Part shown: positions 52,686 to 61,312 of the stretch, in pieces
Layout of the letters: each line of letters begins with the position of its first letter
How positions within the stretch are numbered: position 1 is the first letter of the stretch
From: Methanosarcinaceae archaeon
GTDB taxonomy: Archaea; Halobacteriota; Methanosarcinia; Methanosarcinales; Methanosarcinaceae
Assembly (NCBI GenBank): GCA_020055655.1
Contig: JAIPUR010000009.1
Span: forward strand, 1 to 64,000
Reading direction: 5' to 3'
Length of the DNA stretch: 64,000 nt
Notes under the pieces: model-generated
The model's database searches: none
What the model saw: the letters and a program-made list of their open reading frames with translations, nothing else
Told to the model about the DNA's origin: nothing
Program-made: the position numbers and the translations under genes

Positions 52686-53495
52686 CTAATTTACCTTGTC
52701 CAAATGCACATCCAGTTGAGGGAATGGTATCTCAATACCTTCTCTGTTGAATGCATCATGAATACCAATTGTAAGCTCGTTCTTGACAGCCCAGAAATCT
52801 GCAGTCTTGACCCATGCACGTAACTGGAGATTAACAGATGAATCTGCAAGTGCTGTGGTTACTACCGCTGGAGCAGGGTCTGAAAGTACAAGGCTGTGAG
52901 CCTCTATAAGATCCAGGGCGATCTTCACGGCGTTATTTATATCGCTACCGTAGCTTATCCCGACATCAACTCCAACCCTGCGAGTTGGCATGCGGGTTGC
53001 ATTGACTATAGGACTGCCCCAGACAAGTTTGTTAGGCAATGTTATGAATTGGTTATCAGGGGTCAAAAGTTCTGTTGCCATGATACCAACAGAATCTACA
53101 GTACCTGAAAGACCATTGACAGTTACATATTCTCCTTTATCAAGAGGTCTGAGAGATGCTATCCAGACACCTGCTGCCACATTGTTCAGGGAGTCCTGCA
53201 TACCAAAACCAAGAACTAAACCAATGACTGCAGAAAGGCCCACAACAACTGAACTAACATCAACATCAAGGGCGCTTACAAATACAAGTAAGATTGCCAC
53301 ATAGAGCAAGGCCCGCAAAAATCTTGCCAGAAACTCGATTACAAGTTCCGGGAGTTTTGTTTTCTGTAATCCGTCCCTAAATATTTTTGTCAGCATGCCA
53401 GTGACGATCAATCCTGCCACCAGAATAAGCAATGCAAAAATAAGCTGTGATACAGCTATACTTGTGTACGGTATAGTTTGTGCTAAATCTACCAT
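52686..53495 (-). CDS. MscS-type small-conductance mechanosensitive channel
   Basis: A 269-residue MscS channel. The start is ATG 53495 (MVDLAQTIPYTSIAVSQ), with AAGGTGGT just upstream; the longer frame to 53804 would cross the divergent permease start. Three helices (about 14-40, 59-80, 87-116) are followed by the pore/vestibule segment VGLVLGFGMQDSLNNVAAGVW and a beta domain starting PLDKGEYVTVNGLSGTVDSVG. It opens under membrane tension to release solutes. It is divergent from the permease gene. Confidence 0.9.
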   Translation of the reverse strand: MVDLAQTIPYTSIAVSQLIFALLILVAGLIVTGMLTKIFRDGLQKTKLPELVIEFLARFLRALLYVAILLVFVSALDVDVSSVVVGLSAVIGLVLGFGMQDSLNNVAAGVWIASLRPLDKGEYVTVNGLSGTVDSVGIMATELLTPDNQFITLPNKLVWGSPIVNATRMPTRRVGVDVGISYGSDINNAVKIALDLIEAHSLVLSDPAPAVVTTALADSSVNLQLRAWVKTADFWAVKNELTIGIHDAFNREGIEIPFPQLDVHLDKVN

Positions 53496-53616
53496 GTCTA
53501 CCACCTTATTATAATCAAAAAATATATAGAAGTGCGAATTTAATTTGGATCCCATGTGATATAAACCATTATTTCTTGAACACTTATTAATATAATAGCT
53601 GCGTAATAAAAGATAT

Positions 53617-55419
53617 ATGTCCGGCTGGTTCACTATTGCGAAATGGGAATTGTTTAGGTCAATGCTTAAATTTGACACCCGATCAGTTCTAATGTTACTG
53701 TTTTCTTTAATACTAGTGATTGCTGCCTCATTTGCTGCTACCCAAACAGGGATGAGTATGAACCAGAAAATATACGTTGCAGCCTCTAATGAGCCTACTA
53801 TCAAACCAATTATTGAAATGGACCAGCGTTTCGATTGTGTAGTTACTGATACCTATGAAGCAAGCCATTTCTATACGCTGAAAGCTGACATGGCAATCAT
53901 CGGTAATAATGCATATCTAGGCGACACGAATAAAGCTGCAGCTGCCGGAGATGCCCTCGATAATACCATTAAGAACTACCGTGAGGCAGTACTTACATCC
54001 TATAATGACATCAATAACAGCCATCCTGTATGGATCACAGTTCACGACCTTGACAGACCCCAGGATTTCCAGTTAGCCGGGGCCAGTGAAGTGGCAGAAG
54101 GAATTGAACAAAGCAGTACAAATGAGAATGAGGTAAATTCTCCCGAATCAGAAAACATCGTACCTGAATCCGTAAGTTCTGGTAGCTCTTTTGTAGCACC
54201 TGAAAATGTTGATGAATTGACACAATATGGATCAAAAGCATTTTTTGAAACACAAACTATCTCAACACCAACTCATTTTTCACCCCCGATACCATTTAAG
54301 GCAATACTATACGCATTTCTGTTCATTTTTCCCATATATTTTGTATCGCAGTTCTACTCCACCAGTATAATGGATGAACGTACGAACAAAAAAGGTGAAC
54401 TTGTAATTGTAGCGCCACTAAGAGGTAGAGATATTGTCATAGGCAAGACTGTGCCCTACATCCTTGCTACACTGCTAATACAGGCAATAGTAACCATTTA
54501 CATAATGGGACTTGCAGAAAACATGGATGCACTGAAAAGTTCCATAATAATACTTGCAGCAATTTTCCCTGTTGTCCTCCTCTTCTTTGCCCTATCATTC
54601 TTTGGGGCAATTCTTTCAAGAAGCTTCAAGGAACTAACCTTTGCAAGTGTATTCCTCTCCGTAGTAATATCAGGATATCTTTTCTTCCCGGCAATGTTTG
54701 CCAATATCCATGCCATCAGTTCAATCTCACCCGTTACACTGATAGTGAGGTTGATAGAAGGAGAAACTATACAGATGCAAACATATCTGTTCTCAACGCT
54801 TCCATTTTACTTTGTTGCAATATCTGTCTACGCTTTTGGAACTTATATATTCAGAGAGGAAGACCTGTTCACACAAAAGCCTGTATTTGACAAGATCACA
54901 GATTGTTTTGAAATATTCCTTTCAACAAAATACGGCTCAGTATTTTTGCTCAGTGTGATATTCATACCCTTTGTATACATGACACAGCTAATGCTCATTG
55001 TCATGCTTTTCAACCTTCCTGTACCGTACTCTATAATCACCATGATAGCACTTTCAGCAATGGTTGAAGAACTTGTTAAATCTGCAGGGATCTATACAAT
55101 ATTCAAAAGGAATATTAAGGAAATTAACCTGAAAAATGTATTGCAGCTTTCAGTTCTTTCAGGTTCAGGATTTTTTGTAGAAGAAAAACTGGCCACGATC
55201 CTTACGCTTGCACCTATCGCAAATTCAGCTTTTGGCTCGGTAATGACAATGGGCGCATTGCTCCTAATTCCACTTGTATTGCATGTATCAACAGTTGCAA
55301 TTAGTTCCCTTGTAATGTATCGGAAAGGAACAAAATGGTACATCGTATCAGTACTCTCAGCCACTGCAGTTCATGCACTATACAATCTATTCATACTAAG
55401 GGGGTTCCTCTTTGGCTAA
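53617..55419 (+). CDS. ABC-2 permease fused to PrsW-type intramembrane protease
   Basis: A 600-residue membrane protein with two modules. The N-terminal half has the ABC-2/NatB plan: one helix (about 24-42), a large exterior loop (about 50-225), then several helices; STSIMDERTNKKGELVIVAPL and GKTVPYILATLL are typical. The C-terminal half (about 440-600) carries all PrsW-like motifs: EELVK (484-488), GSGFFVEEK (516-524), His556 in VLHVST, and HALYN (586-590). The glutamate and histidine residues are those proposed as catalytic in glutamic intramembrane proteases. It overlaps the next permease by eight bases. Confidence 0.75.
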   Translation: MSGWFTIAKWELFRSMLKFDTRSVLMLLFSLILVIAASFAATQTGMSMNQKIYVAASNEPTIKPIIEMDQRFDCVVTDTYEASHFYTLKADMAIIGNNAYLGDTNKAAAAGDALDNTIKNYREAVLTSYNDINNSHPVWITVHDLDRPQDFQLAGASEVAEGIEQSSTNENEVNSPESENIVPESVSSGSSFVAPENVDELTQYGSKAFFETQTISTPTHFSPPIPFKAILYAFLFIFPIYFVSQFYSTSIMDERTNKKGELVIVAPLRGRDIVIGKTVPYILATLLIQAIVTIYIMGLAENMDALKSSIIILAAIFPVVLLFFALSFFGAILSRSFKELTFASVFLSVVISGYLFFPAMFANIHAISSISPVTLIVRLIEGETIQMQTYLFSTLPFYFVAISVYAFGTYIFREEDLFTQKPVFDKITDCFEIFLSTKYGSVFLLSVIFIPFVYMTQLMLIVMLFNLPVPYSIITMIALSAMVEELVKSAGIYTIFKRNIKEINLKNVLQLSVLSGSGFFVEEKLATILTLAPIANSAFGSVMTMGALLLIPLVLHVSTVAISSLVMYRKGTKWYIVSVLSATAVHALYNLFILRGFLFG

Positions 55420-56506
55420 TATTTCAAAGATCAATTGCATTGCAAAAAAAGAATTTGCAGAGCTTATGCATGAGAAGACATTCATTCTTTCAATACTCAT
55501 ACAGCTTTTCATAGCATCTTTTTCGACATTCCTTGTAATAGGACTAACATCATTCTATGACCCATCTGCACTGGGTGATGTAGAATTTAGTGGAACGAGC
55601 ATTGCTGTTGTAGGAACCGAAGAAAGTGACCTTTATCTGCTCTTGCAAGTCTCAAAACTTGATATAAGACTATACAGCGATTTTGGTGATGCTTATTCCG
55701 ATTTTTATGAGCAGGAGGTCGATGCCATTGTACTGGCACCTCCTGATCCACCCGAAGGAGATGAAATCCTCAATGTTGATATCTACCTTCCAAAGTCAGA
55801 GATCAAATCCACATTGATATCACTACAGCTCAAAGAGCCTCTTGAGCAATATGAAAAAAGGGTTAGAGATATCAGAACTCAACGTCTACCAGGTTACGAA
55901 CCTGTAAAGCTGAATATCATTGAGAGAGGACTGAAAACATCTACAACCTACTTTGAATTCATATATGTAGCACTGCTGCCACTTTTAATGTTCACCCCTG
56001 CATTTATATCCGGGGGACTGGTGATCGATTTCATTACTGAGGAATTTGAAAGGAAAACAATGGAATTACTAATGGTCTCACCGGTATCCTTCTCCGAGAT
56101 AATAAATGGAAAAGTTCTGCTCGCTACAGCCATCGTACCCCTGCAATCACTGACATGGATGGTACTGCTGGCAGCAAATATGATATCGATCAAGAATCCG
56201 CTGCAAATACTTACAGTAGTCACATTAATAGGACTCATACTTGTAATCCTAAGCAGCATCATGTCCATTACTTTCAAAGAAAGGGGAGTAGTGCAGCTGA
56301 TCTATTCACTTGTACTTATTTTCCTGTTCATGGCATCATACCTGTTCACAAATTCGCCTCTGAATCTTGTAAGTCGTCTTTCAGTGGAAAGCATTGGTAC
56401 ACTTGAATCATCTATCTGGATAGGTATCTACAGCCTTGTGGCAATAGCACTTTATTTCCTTATGGGCATCGTAGTAAAACGAAATATAACAACATTTAAA
56501 AGATAA
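55412..56506 (+). CDS. ABC-2 type permease (NatB-like)
   Basis: A 364-residue permease with an N-terminal helix, a long exterior loop (about 45-185) and five C-terminal helices. The segment FITEEFERKTMELLMVSPVSFSEIINGKVL is the standard ABC-2 coupling region. It starts inside the PrsW-fused permease gene (eight-base overlap), so the two are coupled and probably form a heterodimeric channel powered by the ATPase at 51.6-52.6 kb. Confidence 0.85.
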   Translation: MANISKINCIAKKEFAELMHEKTFILSILIQLFIASFSTFLVIGLTSFYDPSALGDVEFSGTSIAVVGTEESDLYLLLQVSKLDIRLYSDFGDAYSDFYEQEVDAIVLAPPDPPEGDEILNVDIYLPKSEIKSTLISLQLKEPLEQYEKRVRDIRTQRLPGYEPVKLNIIERGLKTSTTYFEFIYVALLPLLMFTPAFISGGLVIDFITEEFERKTMELLMVSPVSFSEIINGKVLLATAIVPLQSLTWMVLLAANMISIKNPLQILTVVTLIGLILVILSSIMSITFKERGVVQLIYSLVLIFLFMASYLFTNSPLNLVSRLSVESIGTLESSIWIGIYSLVAIALYFLMGIVVKRNITTFKR

Positions 56507-56516
56507 AAATACACAC

Positions 56517-58346
56517 ATGAGTTCAATGGCTACACGCACACTGGTTTTCTTTATACTACTCTTATCATTTTTAGCACCTGCAGCCAATGCATACGATATT
56601 CAGAATGAGGACATCTGGATATTTCAGGGAGCATATCAACTGGAAATAGGGGGCAGAGCTGAGCTGGAAGGATTTACAGTCAAGCTTCATGATATCAAGG
56701 ATGATGGAAGCTCTGCTACCATACTTATCTATCGAAATAGGGTTTTCAAAGAAGCTTTTCTTATTGATGACGATGCAAATAACGTGCAGACATATGAAAA
56801 AGAATTAAAGGTCACTGCCAGTGAAGTCAATGCAACATCGGTATCAATGGAAATACACAAGCAGCAAACCGAAAGAGTATGGATCACCAGTACTAAAAAA
56901 ACAGCAGTTAAAGAAGGAAAACAAATAGAAGATGGAGAATATATCGTCAAGCTAAAAGAGCTTACGGAAGAAGGGGCTTTGATCTCAGTTGAAGGGAATG
57001 GAAATAGCATAGAAGATACCTACAAAATGGCTGAGTATGAAAAGATTCCTGACGAGTTCATGATGAATATTGTTTACATCAATAAAAATACAGAAGAGGT
57101 ATTCATTGAAACACTCAGACCTGGTGAACCTGGAATGAGTGTTTTTGTTAAAACTGATAAAGAAGAGTATTACCCTAATGAAAAGATCGAATACCAGTTC
57201 AGTTTAAGCAATACTGGCACAGTTCCTTTGCATGGATTAATACTTAGCACATCTACCAGTGAAGGTTCTGTTGAAGACACGGTACTGCAACATCCCTCTT
57301 TAGATCCGACCAAGGTCAAGAAATTCGTTGTCGATATAGTACCGCCTAGCAGCCCTGTTGCTAAAAATATAACGATCCGTTCAGAAATAAAAGGCTATGA
57401 TTACAAAGCCAATGAATATTCAAATAGCAGTATTCTGGAACTGCCTATAAAGCCATATATTTCCATTGAAAAAGATGTTGAAATGTTGAAAAAAAGTGCA
57501 ATTGATACTGAATTTGGTACTGACGAGTATTTTCTTGTCAGCCTGACAGTTAAAAACATGGCAGGATCCCAGACAGCACTAACAATTACTGATGAGCTTA
57601 ATGATTCCTTTATTCCGGATAATATGGAAAAGCTGGAATGGGGCATTCTTATGGAACCTGCCTCTGAAAAAACTATTACATATCATGTGAAGCCAACGGT
57701 GCCTGGTAATTTTACATTTGGAACTGCCACTGCTCAGTGGAACTACAAGGGAGACACCTACAGAGTGAGCACAGGCCTGGATAACGAGGTCTATCAGGTA
57801 CATGGCTTGAAGGCCACTGTTGAGAAAAGCATTGTTTCAAATTATCTGTACCCTGGAGATCGAACCGAAGTGATCGTCAAAGTCACAAATACTGGCGACA
57901 GACAAATTGAAGTGAGCTTGTCCGACGAAATATCTCCCGAATTAGAACTTGTAAGTGGGGGAACAAGCTGGAGAGGAAACATAGCTCCCGGAAGATCAGA
58001 AGAGATAACTTATGTGATCCAGGCACAGAAAATAGGAGACTTTTACCTCCCTGAAGCACATATTGAATTTACTGATGAGGATGATAAGAGAGGGACTTCG
58101 GACTCAGGAACACCAGTGATTTATGTAGATAATGCACTTCCTGTGGTAGAGTATGAAGAATACATTGATGCTGAAGAATATCACTATGAAGATGAAGGAA
58201 TTATTGAAGAGAATGATGCTGAAATGACCGAATTGACGAGATCTGGAGCAGTATGGTTTTTGACATACTCTTTTGTTTGCATATTACTTCTTATTGCAAT
58301 AGTGCCAACTGGTGCATATTTATATATAAACAGAAAAATACAGTGA
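56517..58346 (+). CDS. Exported DUF11/COG1361-like surface protein
   Basis: A 609-residue secreted protein: signal peptide (about 1-26, ending ANA), beta-rich body, and a C-terminal transmembrane helix (about 582-603) with a short basic tail. The middle contains Ig-like repeats of the type SVFVKTDKEEYYPNEKIEYQFSLSNTG and LKATVEKSIVSNYLYPGDRT..VKVTNTGDRQIEVSLSDEI, matching DUF11-type and CARDB-like modules. An acidic linker precedes the helix. It follows the permeases by ten bases and is probably part of the exporter unit, perhaps as its substrate or an extracellular receptor. Confidence 0.7.
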   Translation: MSSMATRTLVFFILLLSFLAPAANAYDIQNEDIWIFQGAYQLEIGGRAELEGFTVKLHDIKDDGSSATILIYRNRVFKEAFLIDDDANNVQTYEKELKVTASEVNATSVSMEIHKQQTERVWITSTKKTAVKEGKQIEDGEYIVKLKELTEEGALISVEGNGNSIEDTYKMAEYEKIPDEFMMNIVYINKNTEEVFIETLRPGEPGMSVFVKTDKEEYYPNEKIEYQFSLSNTGTVPLHGLILSTSTSEGSVEDTVLQHPSLDPTKVKKFVVDIVPPSSPVAKNITIRSEIKGYDYKANEYSNSSILELPIKPYISIEKDVEMLKKSAIDTEFGTDEYFLVSLTVKNMAGSQTALTITDELNDSFIPDNMEKLEWGILMEPASEKTITYHVKPTVPGNFTFGTATAQWNYKGDTYRVSTGLDNEVYQVHGLKATVEKSIVSNYLYPGDRTEVIVKVTNTGDRQIEVSLSDEISPELELVSGGTSWRGNIAPGRSEEITYVIQAQKIGDFYLPEAHIEFTDEDDKRGTSDSGTPVIYVDNALPVVEYEEYIDAEEYHYEDEGIIEENDAEMTELTRSGAVWFLTYSFVCILLLIAIVPTGAYLYINRKIQ

Positions 58347-58368
58347 TTATAAGATAGAGGGTGATAAA

Positions 58369-58767
58369 ATAGGAATAATAGCACTTGTTGGTTCAGCTCT
58401 CCTTTTTGCAATATTTGCATTTATGGTGCTTTTTGCTCTGATTAATATTTCATCCAGACTGGCAATGTTGATATTGTTCTTTATACCACTCTTTGCTACT
58501 CTCATACTTCCGGGTACATCTACTGGTTTTCTTGCATACCAGCATTTTTTACTTGCAAACGGCCTGGTACCTGTTAACAATTTCCATATACTGTTGATGG
58601 TCTGGTCTACCTTGATAGGAATTATACTGTATACCGAATTCCTTACATGGTATCTTGCAAAAGGCAAGAAAAACTCGGGTGATGTTAAAATAGACCTTGC
58701 AGACATACATAGTACATTGAGAGCAGCTATTGCGGTGATGAAGGATAAAATAGCTAAGCGCAATTAG
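58369..58767 (+). CDS. Small membrane protein with a non-canonical (ATA) or displaced start
   Basis: A membrane protein whose canonical first Met (ATG 58423, 114 residues) falls inside a hydrophobic helix. The frame upstream stays open and hydrophobic (IGIIALVGSALLFAIF...), and an intact ribosome binding site GAGGGTGAT (58357-58365) is four bases before ATA 58369. The real start is therefore probably an ATA codon or a mutated ATG. With it the protein has about 132 residues, three helices (about 2-28, 30-55, 66-92) and a C-terminal amphipathic tail. Function unknown; it lies within the exporter unit. Confidence 0.55.
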   Translation: MGIIALVGSALLFAIFAFMVLFALINISSRLAMLILFFIPLFATLILPGTSTGFLAYQHFLLANGLVPVNNFHILLMVWSTLIGIILYTEFLTWYLAKGKKNSGDVKIDLADIHSTLRAAIAVMKDKIAKRN

Positions 58768-58805
58768 AGGTACTTTGTACAAGAAACAGATATTTTGGAA
58801 TAAGC

Positions 58806-59075
58806 ATGGAAGAAACAGGCAACGAAAAAGAGACAGTGGAGTTTAAACCAAACCCATTAAAAGCTATTGCATATTCATTATTATTTCCGGGCCTTGGACA
58901 AATATACAATAGAGATATGGGTAAAGGAAGCTATTACATAGTACTTGGTTTTACTATGATAGTAGCGTCCTATCTTGTGATCCCTATTTTTATTTATATC
59001 GCATTCCTGTTCTATTGCATGCATGATGCCTACGTTTTTGCAAAGAATAAGAATGAAAATGAAAATACTGGATAG
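58806..59075 (+). CDS. TM2-type small membrane protein
   Basis: An 89-residue protein with two transmembrane helices (about 21-38 and 44-72). The segment LLFPGLGQIYNRDMGKG matches the TM2 domain signature (P-G-x-G-x-x-Y then G-K). The ends are charged and polar. It is the last gene of the ABC-exporter region on this strand; the family is associated with membrane regulation, but the function here is unknown. Confidence 0.7.
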   Translation: MEETGNEKETVEFKPNPLKAIAYSLLFPGLGQIYNRDMGKGSYYIVLGFTMIVASYLVIPIFIYIAFLFYCMHDAYVFAKNKNENENTG

Positions 59076-59090
59076 TAGGTATCTTCAGAA

Positions 59091-59921
59091 TCAAGTTTTG
59101 CTTTCCTGGTTGTAAGTTGCGGTTTGTAGTTGAGGAATACCATGCATACCCATTACAGCATAAACTGGCTGTGTAGGAGCTATCCACACACTTCCCGTAC
59201 CTTCAAATGTTTGCAAGAGGCCTTCTCCTGATGTAAATGCACCGCTAATCCCTTTTGTTGATCTTTCCACTGTGAAATCAACAGAGCCGGATCTTAGTAA
59301 AGCAAAGTTTCCATCAACCTGTAATTTTTCATTGTTCAACTGGTATTTGAGGATCTCGTTCATTGGCACAGGTATTTCGAGCACACATGCACCTTTCCCA
59401 CTTACTTTAGTCTGGAACCATCCATCTCCACCAAAAAGACCAGCCGTAACATTTTTCTGGCTTGTCACCCCCACTTCAAGGGAATCCTCACAGCAATAGA
59501 AGAGTCCTTTATCTACTATAATTGAGCCACCATCAAGTTTCACAATGATATAATGACTGAAACTTGGTTCAAGGAAAACTTCACCAACACCGCTGTACCT
59601 GGGTTTGAATGTGGATTCGCTGGTCAGCTTATTCTTTAGCATTTTCTTAGCAAGTCCACCAACACCGCCAGTATTTGACTCGCTTCTAATGTTACCTTTG
59701 TGGAAATTAAGAGCACCGGCTTCAGTGATAACTCCACCTTCATTGAGTGTGACCTTAACTTGCTTTAAAGACATGCCTGATTTTTGAACGTAATAAAGCT
59801 CTTTGGATAGATGTGGATCTTTGCTACCTTTTAGATCATTGTACTCCAGTACCTCTATCTTCACGGTATCTGTCTCTGCTGAATCAAGAACGTTCACATT
59901 TTGATAAAATTTACTACTCAA
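59091..59921 (-). CDS. AIM24 family protein
   Basis: A 276-residue beta-helical protein of the AIM24 (TspO-like trimer) family. Repeated short strands with Gly turns are seen: MSLKQVKVTLNEGGVITEAGALNF, FLEPSFSHYIIVKLDGGSIIVDKG, WFQTKVSGKGACVLEIP and the C-terminal TGSVWIAPTQP. Cytoplasmic, function unknown; in other organisms members associate with membranes. It is convergent with the TM2 gene. Confidence 0.85.
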   Translation of the reverse strand: MSSKFYQNVNVLDSAETDTVKIEVLEYNDLKGSKDPHLSKELYYVQKSGMSLKQVKVTLNEGGVITEAGALNFHKGNIRSESNTGGVGGLAKKMLKNKLTSESTFKPRYSGVGEVFLEPSFSHYIIVKLDGGSIIVDKGLFYCCEDSLEVGVTSQKNVTAGLFGGDGWFQTKVSGKGACVLEIPVPMNEILKYQLNNEKLQVDGNFALLRSGSVDFTVERSTKGISGAFTSGEGLLQTFEGTGSVWIAPTQPVYAVMGMHGIPQLQTATYNQESKT

Positions 59922-60051
59922 TCAAATCACCCTTTATTAAATATATAATATATTACAAAACATATATAGAGCTTTTCTGAATTAATATATGATTTAAAAT
60001 AAAGCTCTGCAAAAGAGTTGTTAAATATGAACGCAATAGAGTAATCTATCA

Positions 60052-60437
60052 ATGATGGCTGATCAGAAAGAGAAGCATATCGAGATTTCAGAATACATTG
60101 CACCATGGGGTATCTACTGCAAAGCATGCGAATCATATGGAAAAAACATGTACTGGATGCAGATCTGAAAAAACACAGAAATATAAAAGCAAATACGGTT
60201 GCAAGATTGGTACATGTGCCCTTGAGAAAAATATTGATCTTTGCATCAACTGCAAGGAGCATCAACTGCAAAGTCTAAAATGATAAATTCCTCAAGACAA
60301 ACAAAAATGACCCACGTTACCAATACAGCAGAGATGCATCACAGGATATGAGCATCATAAAAGATCATGGCCTTGATGAATGGGAAAGATATCAGGATGA
60401 AAATGGAAATATGATCTATGCGGTGGAACCATTATGA
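60052..60437 (+). pseudogene. Frameshifted DUF3795 protein gene
   Basis: Three consecutive frames assemble into one DUF3795-like protein. Frame 1 (from ATG 60052) gives KHIEISEYIAPWGIYCKACESYGKN, a +/-1 shift at the A6 run near 60141-60146 leads to KTCTGCRSEKTQKYKSKYGC..IGTCALEKNIDLCINCKEHQ, and a second shift at the A4 run near 60277-60280 leads to DPRYQYSRDASQDMSII..GLDEWERYQDENGN, ending at 60435-60437. The cysteine pattern (CxxC, CxGC, C-x3-C, CxxC) is that of DUF3795 zinc-binding proteins. Both shifts are in A-runs, so this is either a recent pseudogene or assembly error. Confidence 0.7.
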
Positions 60438-60467
60438 TATACAACTACAAATTCGGGAAATGCGAAC

Positions 60468-61271
60468 ATGAATTCTTACCAACAGAAAAATAACATCTTA
60501 TTTCTTGCCTGCAGAATGTTTGAAGATGAAGTTGTTCATCTGATAGAGAATGACAGGGATGCAAAGGTAGTTCTTATTGACAATGAAGAATCAAAAGGTA
60601 TCAAAGGAAAGCTGGACAGGCTTTCAATTGGATACGGCGTTGCAAGTGTGGAAGAACTTGAAAATACTTTGAGTGAAAATAATGGCCTTTCATTGGTAGT
60701 TTATTTCCTTGAGTTTGCACTTGATGAAGATCCGCAATTATTGAAGGAAGAGGTTTACAAAACCGTAGAAGAAGTAGCAAGTTTTGTCGATGGGATACTT
60801 GCCTTTTATGGACTTTGCGGGAATGTACTTGGCTCCATCGAATACGATTTCAGAGAACTTGATATACCAGTCAGGATACTCAAAGATAAAGGTGGGCATG
60901 TGGTAGATGACTGCATATGTGCAGCTTTTGGGGACAGGGGTTTGTACATCAATGCCATGAAGGGGGAAGAGCAGGGAGAAGGAACTTATTTTTTAACTCC
61001 AATGCAGGCTGTTTACTGGAAGGAAATGCTTGTTGCGACAAGACTCACGCCTGACCCTGATAATATTGAGCTTACAAAAATGGTCTTTGACTATTCAGGT
61101 TACAAATATGTTGGAAAGATAGACATAGGACTTTATTATGAAGACGAATTTGAAAATAAGGTCAATGAGTTTTCCAATGCATTTGAATTTAAGATTCGAA
61201 ACTTTGAAGGCTCAACAGAAGTTGTGGACCTGTCTTATGAATCCATCAAAAAAGAGATCCTGAAAAAATAA
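60468..61271 (+). CDS. DUF1638 protein
   Basis: A 267-residue protein of the DUF1638 family, common in methanogens and other methyl-group-using anaerobes, sometimes beside corrinoid methyltransferases. Seen: FLACRMFEDEVVHLIEND, GILAFYGLCGNVLGSIEYDF (Cys in a Gly-rich loop), VDDCICAAFGDRGLYIN and TYFLTPMQAVYWKEML. Activity unknown. It begins 30 bases after the broken DUF3795 gene and is convergent with ABCE1. Confidence 0.85.
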   Translation: MNSYQQKNNILFLACRMFEDEVVHLIENDRDAKVVLIDNEESKGIKGKLDRLSIGYGVASVEELENTLSENNGLSLVVYFLEFALDEDPQLLKEEVYKTVEEVASFVDGILAFYGLCGNVLGSIEYDFRELDIPVRILKDKGGHVVDDCICAAFGDRGLYINAMKGEEQGEGTYFLTPMQAVYWKEMLVATRLTPDPDNIELTKMVFDYSGYKYVGKIDIGLYYEDEFENKVNEFSNAFEFKIRNFEGSTEVVDLSYESIKKEILKK

Positions 61272-61312
61272 AGATCTTCTAATAATTGATAAAAAGAAAA
61301 ATAGAAGGGAGA

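Noticed and set aside
53496-53804. Longer start for the MscS channel
   Set aside because: It overlaps the divergent permease start and promoter, while ATG 53495 has a good ribosome binding site.
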